From NCBI RefSeq assembly GCF_903946935.1, contig NZ_CAJAXH010000207.1:1-39893 (forward strand): a stretch of DNA of 39,893 nt, written 5' to 3'. Each line of letters starts with the position of its first letter. The stretch's first letter is position 1. This document shows positions 32,473 to 39,893 of this stretch, one piece after another. A model generated the notes under the pieces. It saw only the letters and a list, made by a program, of their open reading frames with translations. It was not told the origin of the DNA and did not search any database. The translations under genes and the position numbers were made by a program. This stretch comes from an uncultured Thiodictyon sp. GTDB lineage: Bacteria; Pseudomonadota; Gammaproteobacteria; Chromatiales; Chromatiaceae.

Positions 32473-33496
32473 GATGGCGCTCCTGTGTGTCGACGCCGGG
32501 GGCGTCTGCGGCGGTCGCCCCCGGGTCCTCTTCGCGGTCCTGGCGGCTATTGCGATACACCGCATAGACCAGCCCGCCCAGCAGTAGCGCGGGTGCAAAC
32601 ATCCCCTGGTACAGGCCGTGCTGGATGGTCTCGGAGAGGCGTGCGCGCGAGTCGTTGCCGAGCGGCGGCAATCCAAGCTGATCGAAGGGCACGCCCGCCA
32701 TCAGCAATTGCTGGGTGCCGCCGGTCTGCGTCTCGCCGTAGATGCTCGGCACATAGCCGGTGACCTTGGCCGTGCGCTGCTCATGCGTCCCCAACTGGTG
32801 CAGGGGGTAGTCCTGGGCCTCGCCGGGTTGGAAGGCCAGCCGTCGATGCCCCTCGGCCAACAGGTCCGTCACCCCTCCGAACAGCGTGGCGCCGGTAGGG
32901 CAGGCCGCGCAGCAGGCCGGAATCTCGCCCTCGCTCACCCGCTCGGTGCAGAGTTGGCACTTGACGATCTTGGGGAAGGGCTTGTCGAACTCGAACTTGG
33001 GCACGTTGAACGGACAGGCCAATTGACAGTAGCGGCAGCCGATACAGGCGTCCGGGTTGTAGCGGACGATCCCGGTCGCGGGGTCCTTGGTCAGGGCACT
33101 GACCGGACAGGCCGACACGCAGTTGGGGTCGACGCAATGCATGCAGGCACGCCGCACGAAGCTGAGGCCGCCGGCGCTGCCGTCGTTCGTTTCACAGAGC
33201 TTGATCTTGTTCAGGGTCCGGCTGTTCAGGTCATCCGGGGCGTCCCAAACCCCGCTGACGCCATGTAACTGCTCCAGGCCGGAGGTGTGATCCATCGGCA
33301 TCTGGTTGGCGGCCTTGCAGGCCACCTCGCAGGCCTTGCAGCCGATACAGAGCGTGGCGTCGTAGAGGATGCCGATCGCCCCCGGAGGCAGGGGTTTCGG
33401 GGGGCGCGCCTGGAGCGGGCCGACGGCGAGTGCGGTTGCGGCCCCCGCGGTCCCGGCGGCCATGAGCTTGAGAAAATCGCGACGATTGCTGTTCAT
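32465..33496 (-). CDS. hybA: HybA-type periplasmic ferredoxin subunit
   Basis: 343 residues. Twin-arginine signal NSNRRDFLKLMAAG. Four [4Fe-4S] cysteine groups: CIGCKACEVACKAAN, CMHCVDPNCVSACPV, CIGCRYCQLACPFNV and CQLCTERVSEGEIPACCAAC. A C-terminal hydrophobic helix (GMFAPALLLGGLVYAVY) anchors it. It passes electrons from the small subunit to HybB. It follows the small-subunit gene by 18 bases. Confidence 0.94.
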   Translation of the reverse strand: MNSNRRDFLKLMAAGTAGAATALAVGPLQARPPKPLPPGAIGILYDATLCIGCKACEVACKAANQMPMDHTSGLEQLHGVSGVWDAPDDLNSRTLNKIKLCETNDGSAGGLSFVRRACMHCVDPNCVSACPVSALTKDPATGIVRYNPDACIGCRYCQLACPFNVPKFEFDKPFPKIVKCQLCTERVSEGEIPACCAACPTGATLFGGVTDLLAEGHRRLAFQPGEAQDYPLHQLGTHEQRTAKVTGYVPSIYGETQTGGTQQLLMAGVPFDQLGLPPLGNDSRARLSETIQHGLYQGMFAPALLLGGLVYAVYRNSRQDREEDPGATAADAPGVDTQERHHD

Positions 33497-33514
33497 TGGA
33501 TGCCTCCGGCCCGT

Positions 33515-34708
33515 TTAGGCCTCCTCATCCGTGGTCGATGTGGATGCGGCCTCGGTCTGCTTGAGTTTTTGGCTGGCCCCCAGGGCATAGACCAGGGCCC
33601 CGCCGCCGATCGCGCCGGCGACCGCCGCCGAGGCCACCGTCACGCCGCCGGGATGCTCGGTGAAGACCCCGGGGAAGAGCGAGGTGGGGGTGACCGACAG
33701 CACCTTGGCCTGCTCATGCAGGGCCTTGTGGAAACCCACCCCCTGTTCGGCGCAGCCGAAACAGGGATGACCGATACCCACCGGCCAGGTGTTGGCGCCG
33801 ACATCGCCGAACTGGATCGCCGGACAGTTGGCATAGGTCTCGGGGCCCTTACAGCCCAGCTTGTACAGACACCAGCCCTGGCGATGGCCGGCGTCGCCGA
33901 ATTGCTCGGCGAAGCGCCCGGCATCGAAATGTGGCCGCCGTTCGCAGTTGTCGTGGATCAGGCGCCCATAGGCGAACTTGGGCCGGCCCTTGGTGTCGAG
34001 CTCGGGCAGGCGGTGCAGGGTCAGGTAATAGAGCAGGGTCGCGAGCAGGTTGTAAGGGGAGGCCGGACAACCGGGCAGGTTGATGACGGGCAGGGCGCTG
34101 CCATCCGACTTCAGGATGCCTTCCAGTCCCAGCGCCTCAGCCAATCCGACCGCGCCGGTCGGGTTCGGCGCGGCGCTCTGCACACCGCCCCACGAGGCGC
34201 AGGAGCCGATGGCGACCGCCGCCACCGCCTGCGGGGCAATCGCGTGCAACATGTCCTGGGGCGTCTGGCCAGCGATCTTGCAGAAATTGCCGTGGTCCGC
34301 GGTCGGTACCGAACCCTCGACCACCAGGATGAACTGGCCCGGGTGTTGGGCCAGGGCATCGTGCAGCGCCGCTTCGGCCTGATGACCGGCCGCCGCCAGC
34401 AGGGTTTCGGAGTAGTCCAGGGAGATGAGGTCGAGGATCAGGGTCTCGACGGTTGGATGGGTCGCCCGCAGCAGGGACTCAGTACAGCCGGTACACTCCT
34501 GAAAATGCAGCCAGATCACCGATGGGCGTGCCGCTGGCCGATCCAGTGCCGCCATGACCTGCCTGGTCATACCGAACGGCAGGCCCATGGCGGCGGTGAT
34601 GCCCAGCGCGAACTTGACGAAGTTGCGCCGACTGATCCCGCGGATCTCCAGTTGGTCGGCCAGGAAGGGGCCGATGGCGTGCTCGAATGCCAGTGGTTCG
34701 GTGTTCAT
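33515..34708 (-). CDS. hybO: [NiFe] hydrogenase small subunit, HybO type
   Basis: 397 residues from ATG 34708. Tat signal with SRRNFVKF at 26-33. Iron-sulfur ligands follow in order: ECTGCTES (proximal cluster), GSCASWGG, NLPGCPASP, HDNCERRPHF, CLYKLGCKGPETYANCP and HPCFGC. The set fits proximal and distal [4Fe-4S] and medial [3Fe-4S] clusters, the standard oxygen-sensitive form with no extra proximal cysteines evident (CTGCTES rather than CTCCSES). A C-terminal membrane helix (VASAAVAGAIGGGALVYAL) follows. First gene of hybOABCD. Confidence 0.95.
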   Translation of the reverse strand: MNTEPLAFEHAIGPFLADQLEIRGISRRNFVKFALGITAAMGLPFGMTRQVMAALDRPAARPSVIWLHFQECTGCTESLLRATHPTVETLILDLISLDYSETLLAAAGHQAEAALHDALAQHPGQFILVVEGSVPTADHGNFCKIAGQTPQDMLHAIAPQAVAAVAIGSCASWGGVQSAAPNPTGAVGLAEALGLEGILKSDGSALPVINLPGCPASPYNLLATLLYYLTLHRLPELDTKGRPKFAYGRLIHDNCERRPHFDAGRFAEQFGDAGHRQGWCLYKLGCKGPETYANCPAIQFGDVGANTWPVGIGHPCFGCAEQGVGFHKALHEQAKVLSVTPTSLFPGVFTEHPGGVTVASAAVAGAIGGGALVYALGASQKLKQTEAASTSTTDEEA

Positions 34709-35093
34709 GCGTGTTGTCCCACCTTGTGCCTTGACAAAGTACAACTTGCGTGGGGTTCCTCGGGCTTTGCGATCTCCTCGCGAGCGCCGACGGTCGGCGT
34801 GCCGCTCCCGCGCGTAGCCGGAATCGTGTTGTCATTGACAACTCTCAAGTCTTCGCGAATATTATTATATGCTTATGTTCTGCTAGACTGGTTATAGACC
34901 AGATTCGCCCGATTGTCCAGGTGCCGATTTCTGACCCGGCGGCGGTCGGATCGAAGGAGGTGGGCGTCTGATTCCAAGGGGCCAGAGGGCCAAGGCGATG
35001 ATTGGATTTCCGTGTGCTAATCTTGGCCCGACTCCCTGCTACCCACCGCCAAGTCGGTCTGGCCTGCGACCGTTTCCGTCTCGAGGTGTACCT
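34709..35093. promoter_or_regulatory. Divergent control region between hyb and the multiheme operon
   Basis: 385 bases. It holds a perfect palindrome TTGTCATTGACAA (34829-34841), a plus-strand promoter candidate whose -35 TTGACA (34835-34840) lies inside it with AT-rich -10 options (AATATT at 34858 or TATTAT at 34860), a minus-strand TATAAT at 34869-34864 and a second palindrome CTGGT-TATAG-ACCAG (34888-34902). TTGAC-AACT-CTCAA (34835-34848) is also a degenerate FNR-like box. The arrangement suggests one regulator controlling both operons. Confidence 0.55.
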
Positions 35094-36056
35094 ATGAGCG
35101 CTAAGAGTCCAGGACCTCGACGCCGTCGGCGTCTGGCGGCCGTGACGTCGTTGATCATGGCTGTGTTGCTGTGTACGCTGGGTGCGGCTGCCGCGAGCGC
35201 CGACCCGCCGGCGGATAATCGTGCCTGTCTGCGTTGTCATGGGATGGCGACCCTCGCCTACCGGGACGGCATCACGGGTAACCTGATCGATCTGTCGATC
35301 GATCCAGGGCGCTTGGCGGGGTCGGTCCATGGCAAAGTTGCGTGCGTCAAGTGTCACGCGCAAGGCTACCGCGATTATCCGCACCCGCAGGACGCGAGGC
35401 GTGAGCAACTCGACTGTGTCGGTTGTCACCGGGAGGCGCACGAGCGGATCAGCTATCCGTTCGAGGCCATCGCAGGACAGTTTGCCAAGAGCATCCATGC
35501 CACCGGGGATGATCCCAAGCTGCGGGGCTTCGGTTGCCACTCCTGTCACGACCCGCACGCCTTTCGCGTCTCCACGGTCGGCAAGCCGCTCGGTGAGATC
35601 GTTATGGACGATAACGCGGTCTGCCTGTCCTGCCATGCGCAGGTCACCGATCCATTGAGCGACCGACACCGTTGGCTGCCGAAACGGGAGGCTCATTGGG
35701 CGGCCGTTCGCTGTATCGAGTGCCATACGCCGATCGCGGTGGGTGGGGATGGGGCGCAGCGCGTGTCGCACCAGATCCTGGCGGGCAAAGAGAGCAATAG
35801 TACCTGCGTCAACTGTCATTCCGGCAGTCAGCGCCTGCTCAGTCGGCTCTATGCCTATCGCTCCCAGGAAGACCTGGCGCGCGACGGTCTGTTCGGCAAG
35901 GCGGTGTTTAACGAGGCCTATGTGGTCGGACTGAGCCGCAGTCCGCTGATCGACCGTCTGAGCCTGGCCTTTATCGGAGTGACCGCGCTGGGGCTGATGG
36001 CCCATGGCCTCGGTCGTTATCTCGCCTATCGACGCTCGCGGGGGAAGCAACCATGA
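35094..36056 (+). CDS. Heptaheme c-type cytochrome, membrane-tethered
   Basis: 320 residues from ATG 35094 (ribosome site GAGGTG). A signal peptide (RRRRRLAAVTSLIMAVLLCT and on) is followed by seven CxxCH sites: CLRCH, CVKCH, CVGCH, CHSCH, CLSCH, CIECH, CVNCH. A C-terminal helix (LSLAFIGVTALGLMAHGLG) anchors it. Repeated spacing of heme sites resembles multiheme c3/NrfB-like electron wires, but I do not recognise a named family. First gene of a four-gene operon; it overlaps the next start (ATGA). Probable role: electron transfer between the cytochrome b and the octaheme protein. Confidence 0.85.
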   Translation: MSAKSPGPRRRRRLAAVTSLIMAVLLCTLGAAAASADPPADNRACLRCHGMATLAYRDGITGNLIDLSIDPGRLAGSVHGKVACVKCHAQGYRDYPHPQDARREQLDCVGCHREAHERISYPFEAIAGQFAKSIHATGDDPKLRGFGCHSCHDPHAFRVSTVGKPLGEIVMDDNAVCLSCHAQVTDPLSDRHRWLPKREAHWAAVRCIECHTPIAVGGDGAQRVSHQILAGKESNSTCVNCHSGSQRLLSRLYAYRSQEDLARDGLFGKAVFNEAYVVGLSRSPLIDRLSLAFIGVTALGLMAHGLGRYLAYRRSRGKQP

Positions 36057-36703
36057 GTGCAATCTATCTGTATCCTGGCTGGGTGCGACTTTGGCACTGG
36101 TTCAGCGCACTGCTGTTTCTGGTGCTGCTACTCTCCGGTGCCAGCATGCATTATGCCGGCACCCCCTGGTTGTTGAGCTTCAAACTTGCGGTGCCGATCC
36201 ACAATGCGGCCGGCATCCTGCTGACCCTGGGCTGGATTGGCTTCGTCGTGGGCAATCTGTTCACCGACAATGGCCGTCACTACCGGGTCCGGTGGCGTGG
36301 TCTGATGGGACGGCTCGTCGCTCAGATCCGCTACTATGGGTATGGCATCTTCCGCGGCGCGCCCCATCCCTTCAAGGTGAGTGCGGAGATGAAGTTCAAT
36401 GTTCTGCAACAATTGAGCTATCTGGGGGCCATGTATCTGCTGATGCCACTGCTGATCTTGAGCGGCTGGGCCTTCCTGTTCGCGGTCTACCTGCCCGAGA
36501 GCCTGTTCGGCCTCGGCTCCATCTGGATCGTCGCCATGACCCATCTGGCGGTCGCCTATGGCCTGGTGCTCTTTTGGATGGTGCATATCTATGTCATTAC
36601 CACCGGGGAGACGGTCCTCACTAATCTACGCGCGATGCTCACCGGCTGGGACCGCGAAAGCGGCACGGGCGCGTCGGCCGGGCCGTCGGAGAGTGCATCA
36701 TGA
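36053..36703 (+). CDS. Membrane cytochrome b subunit, second module
   Basis: 216 residues, four membrane helices: WVRLWHWFSALLFLVLLLSG, PIHNAAGILLTLGWIGFVVG, YLLMPLLILSGWAFLFAVYL and THLAVAYGLVLFWMVHIYVI. Histidines in LWHW, PIHN, MTHL and MVHI are placed as in the 24081-24731 protein, with which it also shares RYYGYGIFRGAPHPFK versus FYSYGIFKGERHPYR. The two are clear paralogues. Likely two b hemes and a quinone site. It overlaps both neighbours by 4 bases. Confidence 0.88.
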   Translation: MSAIYLYPGWVRLWHWFSALLFLVLLLSGASMHYAGTPWLLSFKLAVPIHNAAGILLTLGWIGFVVGNLFTDNGRHYRVRWRGLMGRLVAQIRYYGYGIFRGAPHPFKVSAEMKFNVLQQLSYLGAMYLLMPLLILSGWAFLFAVYLPESLFGLGSIWIVAMTHLAVAYGLVLFWMVHIYVITTGETVLTNLRAMLTGWDRESGTGASAGPSESAS

Positions 36704-38922
36704 CCAAGGTCCTGTCTAAATTACGCAAACACGCTACCAGGCGCGTCCTGCGCTTCACCGCCATGGTGCTGATCGTGCTGGTACTGGCCTACCAGTTTCT
36801 CTATCCGCCCCTCTTCGATGCCTATGTCGGCAAGAGCAATGCCCTTCTCACCTATGCCAACAGCCAGACCCTGAGCGAGCGGGAGTTCGAGGCCCTGGCC
36901 CGTGACTTGAGCCGGCAGGCGCGTTATACCAAGGCCGCGGCCAGCGTCGGCGCCGATCAGGCGCCGCTTGCCCGTCAGGTCAAGATCGAGATGCTGATGA
37001 ATACACCATCGCTCATCCGGGACAGCGAGCCCAGGCATATCGATTATTTCCGGGAGGCCGGCATCCGCCGTTATGAGGGACCGCAGACCTGTCTGGGTTG
37101 CCACCCCAGGATGAAGGCCCGCGGGGATGACGGTCATCTGCGCACGGTCGACACGCTCGATAACCTGGTCAACTCGATCCATTTCAAGTTCCAGACCGAT
37201 ACCGGCGGCTTTTCCACCTATGGCTATGATGGTCGTCGGGTCAATGCCCCGGGCTCCCATCGGATTCCGGTTGGCAAGATCGATCGTGCCTGCGGTATCC
37301 CTGGCAGCTTTTCCTGGACCGGCTGGGCGGCACTGGTCGCGAGCCGTCCCGCGGGGGCCACGGGCCCGGTCACGTTGCGTAGCGAGGGCTGCGGTCAGTG
37401 CCATATCGGCGGTAACTATCAGCCGCCCACCGAAAAGATGATGCCGGTCGGCGATGTGCCCTATGAGGTAAAGGACGGGATCGACTGTCTGATCTGTCAC
37501 AGCACCGACTACGATATGAATCAGCGCTATGTCATCCGTGACGCCCATGGTCTGCGCTGGAACCAGGATCGGAGCATGCGCGCCGCACTCTCCGTGGGAC
37601 CGGCGCGTAATGACCACTGTCTGCGTTGCCATCAGCACAATATGGGCGGCGATGCCTATCCCCACAATCAGGCGGCGCAGGCGCTCGGCACCGAGAACAA
37701 ACGGATCCTGCACCAGGGGGCCAAGCGCGGCAATCCATTTAGCCCCGAGGACGACGTGCATGCCGCAGCGGCGATCCAGTGTACCGACTGTCACGTCCCG
37801 GATGGGCATCGGCTCCCGCGCGGACGGCAAGGTGTGGACCTGGTCGCCAACGATCTGCCAAACCGCGAGGTCTCCTGCCAGACCTGTCATACCCAGACCC
37901 CGCACAACAATTCTCCCGACCGTGCGTTACTCAACGGTCATGTGGCACGGCTGGCCTGCGAGACCTGCCATATTAAGGTGTTGCAGGACAAAAACGTGGT
38001 GCTGCGCGATTGGGTACACCCGACCTGGAACCCGGAGGAGGGGATCTTCGAGCCGACCGACATCTATCGCTCAGGGGCGCCCGGCAAGGGGTTTACCTTC
38101 CTCTGGTTCAACGGCAATGGCAGCTTTCTGGCCAATGCACTCGGCAACAACCCCAACGGGACGACGGACTATGATCCACTGATGCAGCAGATGGTGCATA
38201 TCCGCGACCCGGAGGTGATCGCGGCGGTTCGTGCCGCGGCCATTGAGCTCAAAGCGCGCTATCCGGAGATCGATATCGAGGCCTATGTCCGGGCCGCGAC
38301 CGATCCGCTCTCGCAATTGTCGCCCGCGCTGTTGGAGCGGCGCCGCGCGATGATCGACCAGAATCTGCGGCCAGTGATGGCGCTGGGGAAGAGTCGAATC
38401 TACCCGTTCAAGCTCTTCAATGCCATGATGTACGAGGATATGGGTAACCAGGGACCCTTCGGCGCCATGATCCTGCCGTTCGACTATCCGGTCTATTATG
38501 AAACCGGTGACTCCCGGGCGGCGGTGGTGCAGGCGGTGCGCGACCCCATCGTCAAGCGGATGTATCAGAGGCCGTTCAAGCTGTATATGATGGACGACTT
38601 CATGTCCTATTTCGGCGTGTCCGGGGGCTGGAAGACCAATTATCCACTGGTGAACGGCAAGCTGGTAAACGTCGAGCCGCACTGGATGCGCCAGATGGGG
38701 ACCCTGACGATCAACCACGGCATTCAGGGCAAGGGTCGCGAGTGCCGCGAGTGCCACGCGCTGGACGGGATCATGGACTTCGCCGGGCTGGGTTATCCGC
38801 CCGAGCGGGTCGCTGAACTGCGCGATCCCGACCAGCTCAAATCGGCGGCCTTGTCCAAGACTGGCGATGCCGCGCGAGCCAAGACGCCATCCGTCCCCGG
38901 TAGTGAACAATCGCCCAAGTGA
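36700..38922 (+). CDS. Large octaheme c-type cytochrome, OTR-like
   Basis: 740 residues. N-terminal signal anchor (FTAMVLIVLVLAYQFLY, about residues 19-35). Eight CxxCH sites: CLGCH, CGQCH, CLICH, CLRCH, CTDCH, CQTCH, CETCH, CRECH. The order of linked motifs parallels the OTR protein at 24728-26401: SIHFKF/NIHWTW after heme 1, GIDCLICH/NIDCLVCH at heme 3, LNGHVARLACETCHI/LNDHVASVACQTCHI at heme 7, a WFNG block, SRIYPFK/SRIWPFK, and a final heme near the C terminus. It is about 180 residues longer, mainly at the N terminus and between hemes 7 and 8. Probably the catalytic subunit; substrate unknown. Confidence 0.87.
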   Translation: MTKVLSKLRKHATRRVLRFTAMVLIVLVLAYQFLYPPLFDAYVGKSNALLTYANSQTLSEREFEALARDLSRQARYTKAAASVGADQAPLARQVKIEMLMNTPSLIRDSEPRHIDYFREAGIRRYEGPQTCLGCHPRMKARGDDGHLRTVDTLDNLVNSIHFKFQTDTGGFSTYGYDGRRVNAPGSHRIPVGKIDRACGIPGSFSWTGWAALVASRPAGATGPVTLRSEGCGQCHIGGNYQPPTEKMMPVGDVPYEVKDGIDCLICHSTDYDMNQRYVIRDAHGLRWNQDRSMRAALSVGPARNDHCLRCHQHNMGGDAYPHNQAAQALGTENKRILHQGAKRGNPFSPEDDVHAAAAIQCTDCHVPDGHRLPRGRQGVDLVANDLPNREVSCQTCHTQTPHNNSPDRALLNGHVARLACETCHIKVLQDKNVVLRDWVHPTWNPEEGIFEPTDIYRSGAPGKGFTFLWFNGNGSFLANALGNNPNGTTDYDPLMQQMVHIRDPEVIAAVRAAAIELKARYPEIDIEAYVRAATDPLSQLSPALLERRRAMIDQNLRPVMALGKSRIYPFKLFNAMMYEDMGNQGPFGAMILPFDYPVYYETGDSRAAVVQAVRDPIVKRMYQRPFKLYMMDDFMSYFGVSGGWKTNYPLVNGKLVNVEPHWMRQMGTLTINHGIQGKGRECRECHALDGIMDFAGLGYPPERVAELRDPDQLKSAALSKTGDAARAKTPSVPGSEQSPK

Positions 38923-38953
38923 GTCTCCCTGAGTCCCATCTGAGGAACAACCC

Positions 38954-39442
38954 ATGGCCAAAATAGCTAGTTACCTGGATTTCAAGAACCGTCTCAATGT
39001 CTTACCGCTGCGGGCGCAGCGTCAGGTGGCAGCGAAGTTCATCGCCGAGGTGCTGGATCTCGCGAGCGACCCGCGGATCGATCACGCGGTGGAGGTGGCG
39101 GCGAAGCGCGACGCCACGGCGCAGGAGATCGCCGCGGCCTATCGCGCCGTGCATGCGATCTATGTGGAGACCAACCCGCAAGCGGACCTGCTGGAGATGG
39201 ACTTCTCCCGTCAGGCCGCCCATTTCGTGGCGCAGGCCTGCCTGGTGAGCCTCGCGCCCGCCGATGACGCGGGCGTGGGTTACCACCTGGCGCAGAAGGT
39301 GGCCATGTACTGCCGCATGGCCAGGACTTGTTCGAGCATGCGCCACGACGATGACGCACCCGATTTTTGCGCCCTCGGGCCGATCGTCGCAAGGCTGGTG
39401 GATGCGCAATATCGCGTGGTCGAAGCGCTCGCTGCGGCTTGA
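38954..39442 (+). CDS. Unrecognised 162-residue protein of the multiheme operon
   Basis: Starts 31 bases after the octaheme gene with a GAGGAAC ribosome site. No signal peptide, heme site or membrane helix. Mostly helical: YLDFKNRLNVLPLRAQRQVA, AAAYRAVHAIYVETN, RQAAHFVAQACLVSLA. A cysteine- and histidine-containing stretch near residues 118-138 (MYCRMARTCSSMRHDDDAPD) could bind a metal. I do not recognise the family. Its position suggests a cytoplasmic assembly or regulatory factor for the multiheme complex, which is inference only. Confidence 0.7.
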   Translation: MAKIASYLDFKNRLNVLPLRAQRQVAAKFIAEVLDLASDPRIDHAVEVAAKRDATAQEIAAAYRAVHAIYVETNPQADLLEMDFSRQAAHFVAQACLVSLAPADDAGVGYHLAQKVAMYCRMARTCSSMRHDDDAPDFCALGPIVARLVDAQYRVVEALAAA

Positions 39443-39502
39443 TTCTAGTACCCCATTCCACCCTATGTTGCATACCGACCCCAACGGGGTCGAACCTACC
39501 AG

Positions 39503-39536
39503 CCCAGGGCAACGCCCTGGGTTAGCGTTGTTTTTT
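39503..39536 (+). terminator. Terminator of the multiheme operon
   Basis: CCCAGGGC and GCCCTGGG form an 8-bp stem (39503-39521), followed by TTAGCGTTG and six Ts (39531-39536). It lies 60 bases after the last operon gene. Confidence 0.65.
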
Positions 39537-39544
39537 CGGCCTAG

Positions 39545-39675
39545 CCCTGAAAGGGCGTGACATAACGGTGGGGCTCCCGATGTCACGCCCTGTCAGGGCT
39601 GGGGTCCGTTGTCCGTCATACCCAAGGCATTGCCCTGGGCTGGTATGTCGCGCCCCTTCGGGGCTTGAGCAGGAG
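39545..39675. repeat. Cluster of imperfect palindromes
   Basis: AGGGCGTGACAT (39552-39563) pairs perfectly with 39580-39591, with outer CCCTGA/TCAGGG arms. Then CATACCC... and ...GGTATG form a second hairpin around 39618-39648, and GCCCCTTCGGGGC a third near 39653-39665. These CCCAGGGC/GCCCTGGG-type palindromes are intergenic repeats; no coding frame crosses them convincingly. Confidence 0.6.
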
Positions 39676-39713
39676 CATGATTAAGCGGAATAAGGGAAAA
39701 GTAAAGAGTCGTT

Positions 39714-39763
39714 GGCCGCAAATGAACGCAAACGAATGTTTGCATTTTGCGTCTATAGCGGCC
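39714..39763. repeat. Short relative of the 16115-16245 inverted repeat
   Basis: GGCCGCAAATGAACGCAAAC reads into a facing TTTGCATTTTGCGT and GCGGCC end, an imperfect inverted repeat of 50 bases sharing the GCAAATGAACGCAA core with the element at 16115-16245. Confidence 0.6.
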
Positions 39764-39893
39764 TAATGAGTTATCACGACTAACTATTAATTATGCAGCA
39801 TATAATGTATCTGGCAGATAAAAGAAAGATTTCACACGATCAGTATTCTGTTGCAGTGCCTGTAAGGCGGCCTGCAACTTAATCTTCAAATGA
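39764..39893. other. AT-rich end of window
   Basis: AT-rich compared with the rest, with no coding frame longer than about 25 codons. GTTGCAG (39850-39856) and CTGCAAC (39872-39878) are inverted arms of a small hairpin. It may be a promoter region for a gene beyond the window. Confidence 0.35.

Noticed and set aside
33287-34897. A 536-codon open frame on the plus strand opposite hybA and hybO
   Set aside because: It is antisense to two clear hydrogenase genes, Gly/Gln/Arg-rich with no family resemblance; long antisense frames are expected at this GC content.
34845-36062. A 405-codon minus-strand frame opposite the heptaheme cytochrome gene
   Set aside because: Antisense shadow of seven intact CxxCH sites on the other strand; no recognisable domain.
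36721-37905. A 394-codon minus-strand frame opposite the large octaheme gene
   Set aside because: Antisense to five intact heme-binding sites; no motif of its own.

Overview
The window is high-GC DNA from a gammaproteobacterium. The combination of a Hyb-type [NiFe] hydrogenase, a DsrC-type sulfur-relay protein, a CoA-disulfide reductase/rhodanese, cytochrome c', and two octaheme-cytochrome operons points to a sulfur-metabolising, probably purple sulfur (Chromatiaceae-like) bacterium. That assignment is inference: no photosynthesis, dsrAB or rRNA gene is present.

Layout. (1) 1-4.1 kb: end of a possible transposase, then a plus-strand cobalamin operon cobO-cobU-cobT-cobC-cobS. (2) 4.1-6.4 kb: a graveyard of defence and toxin-antitoxin genes. 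It holds an orphan FitA-type antitoxin, a duplicated scrap of the cobS 3' end, a wrecked cas3 joined to a 5' piece of a casA/cse1-like gene, and an intact brnA antitoxin whose brnT toxin survives only as a tail. (3) 6.3-12.0 kb, minus: a five-gene chaperone operon, with a large TPR protein, a J-like protein without an HPD motif, a GrpE-like protein, an Hsp70 and a small zinc-ribbon protein. (4) 12.1-12.7 kb: an AhpD/CMD-like protein, followed by a non-coding stretch with a minus-strand terminator and a palindromic repeat. (5) 13.4-19.6 kb, minus: PadR regulator, DUF5320-like protein, two NifX/NafY-like proteins, two ferredoxin-containing P-loop ATPases, CoA-disulfide reductase/rhodanese, Crp/Fnr regulator and DUF2892 membrane protein. 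(6) 19.9-23.8 kb: CoA-binding protein, alpha/beta hydrolase, cytochrome c', cytochrome b561, a SLAC1/TDT transporter and a tiny membrane protein. (7) 24.1-27.4 kb, minus: DsrC, then an octaheme cytochrome of the OTR (tetrathionate reductase) family with its membrane cytochrome b. (8) 27.9-29.1 kb, plus: CBS-domain and HPP-family membrane proteins behind an FNR-like box. (9) 29.0-34.7 kb, minus: complete hybOABCD hydrogenase operon. (10) 35.1-39.4 kb, plus and divergent from hyb: heptaheme cytochrome, cytochrome b, a second, larger octaheme protein that parallels OTR motif by motif, and an unrecognised 162-residue protein. The window ends in repeats.

How it may work together. Hydrogenase electrons enter quinone through HybB. 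The two OTR-like/cytochrome b modules look like quinone-linked reductases or oxidases of a sulfur or nitrogen compound. Several non-coding elements recur beside these redox genes: a promoter-like block of about 73 bp upstream of both the transporter and OTR operons, and an 18-bp palindromic operator near both the DUF2892 gene and OTR. They suggest shared Crp/Fnr-type control. The best candidates for something undescribed are the 35-39 kb multiheme operon and the shared redox regulatory elements.
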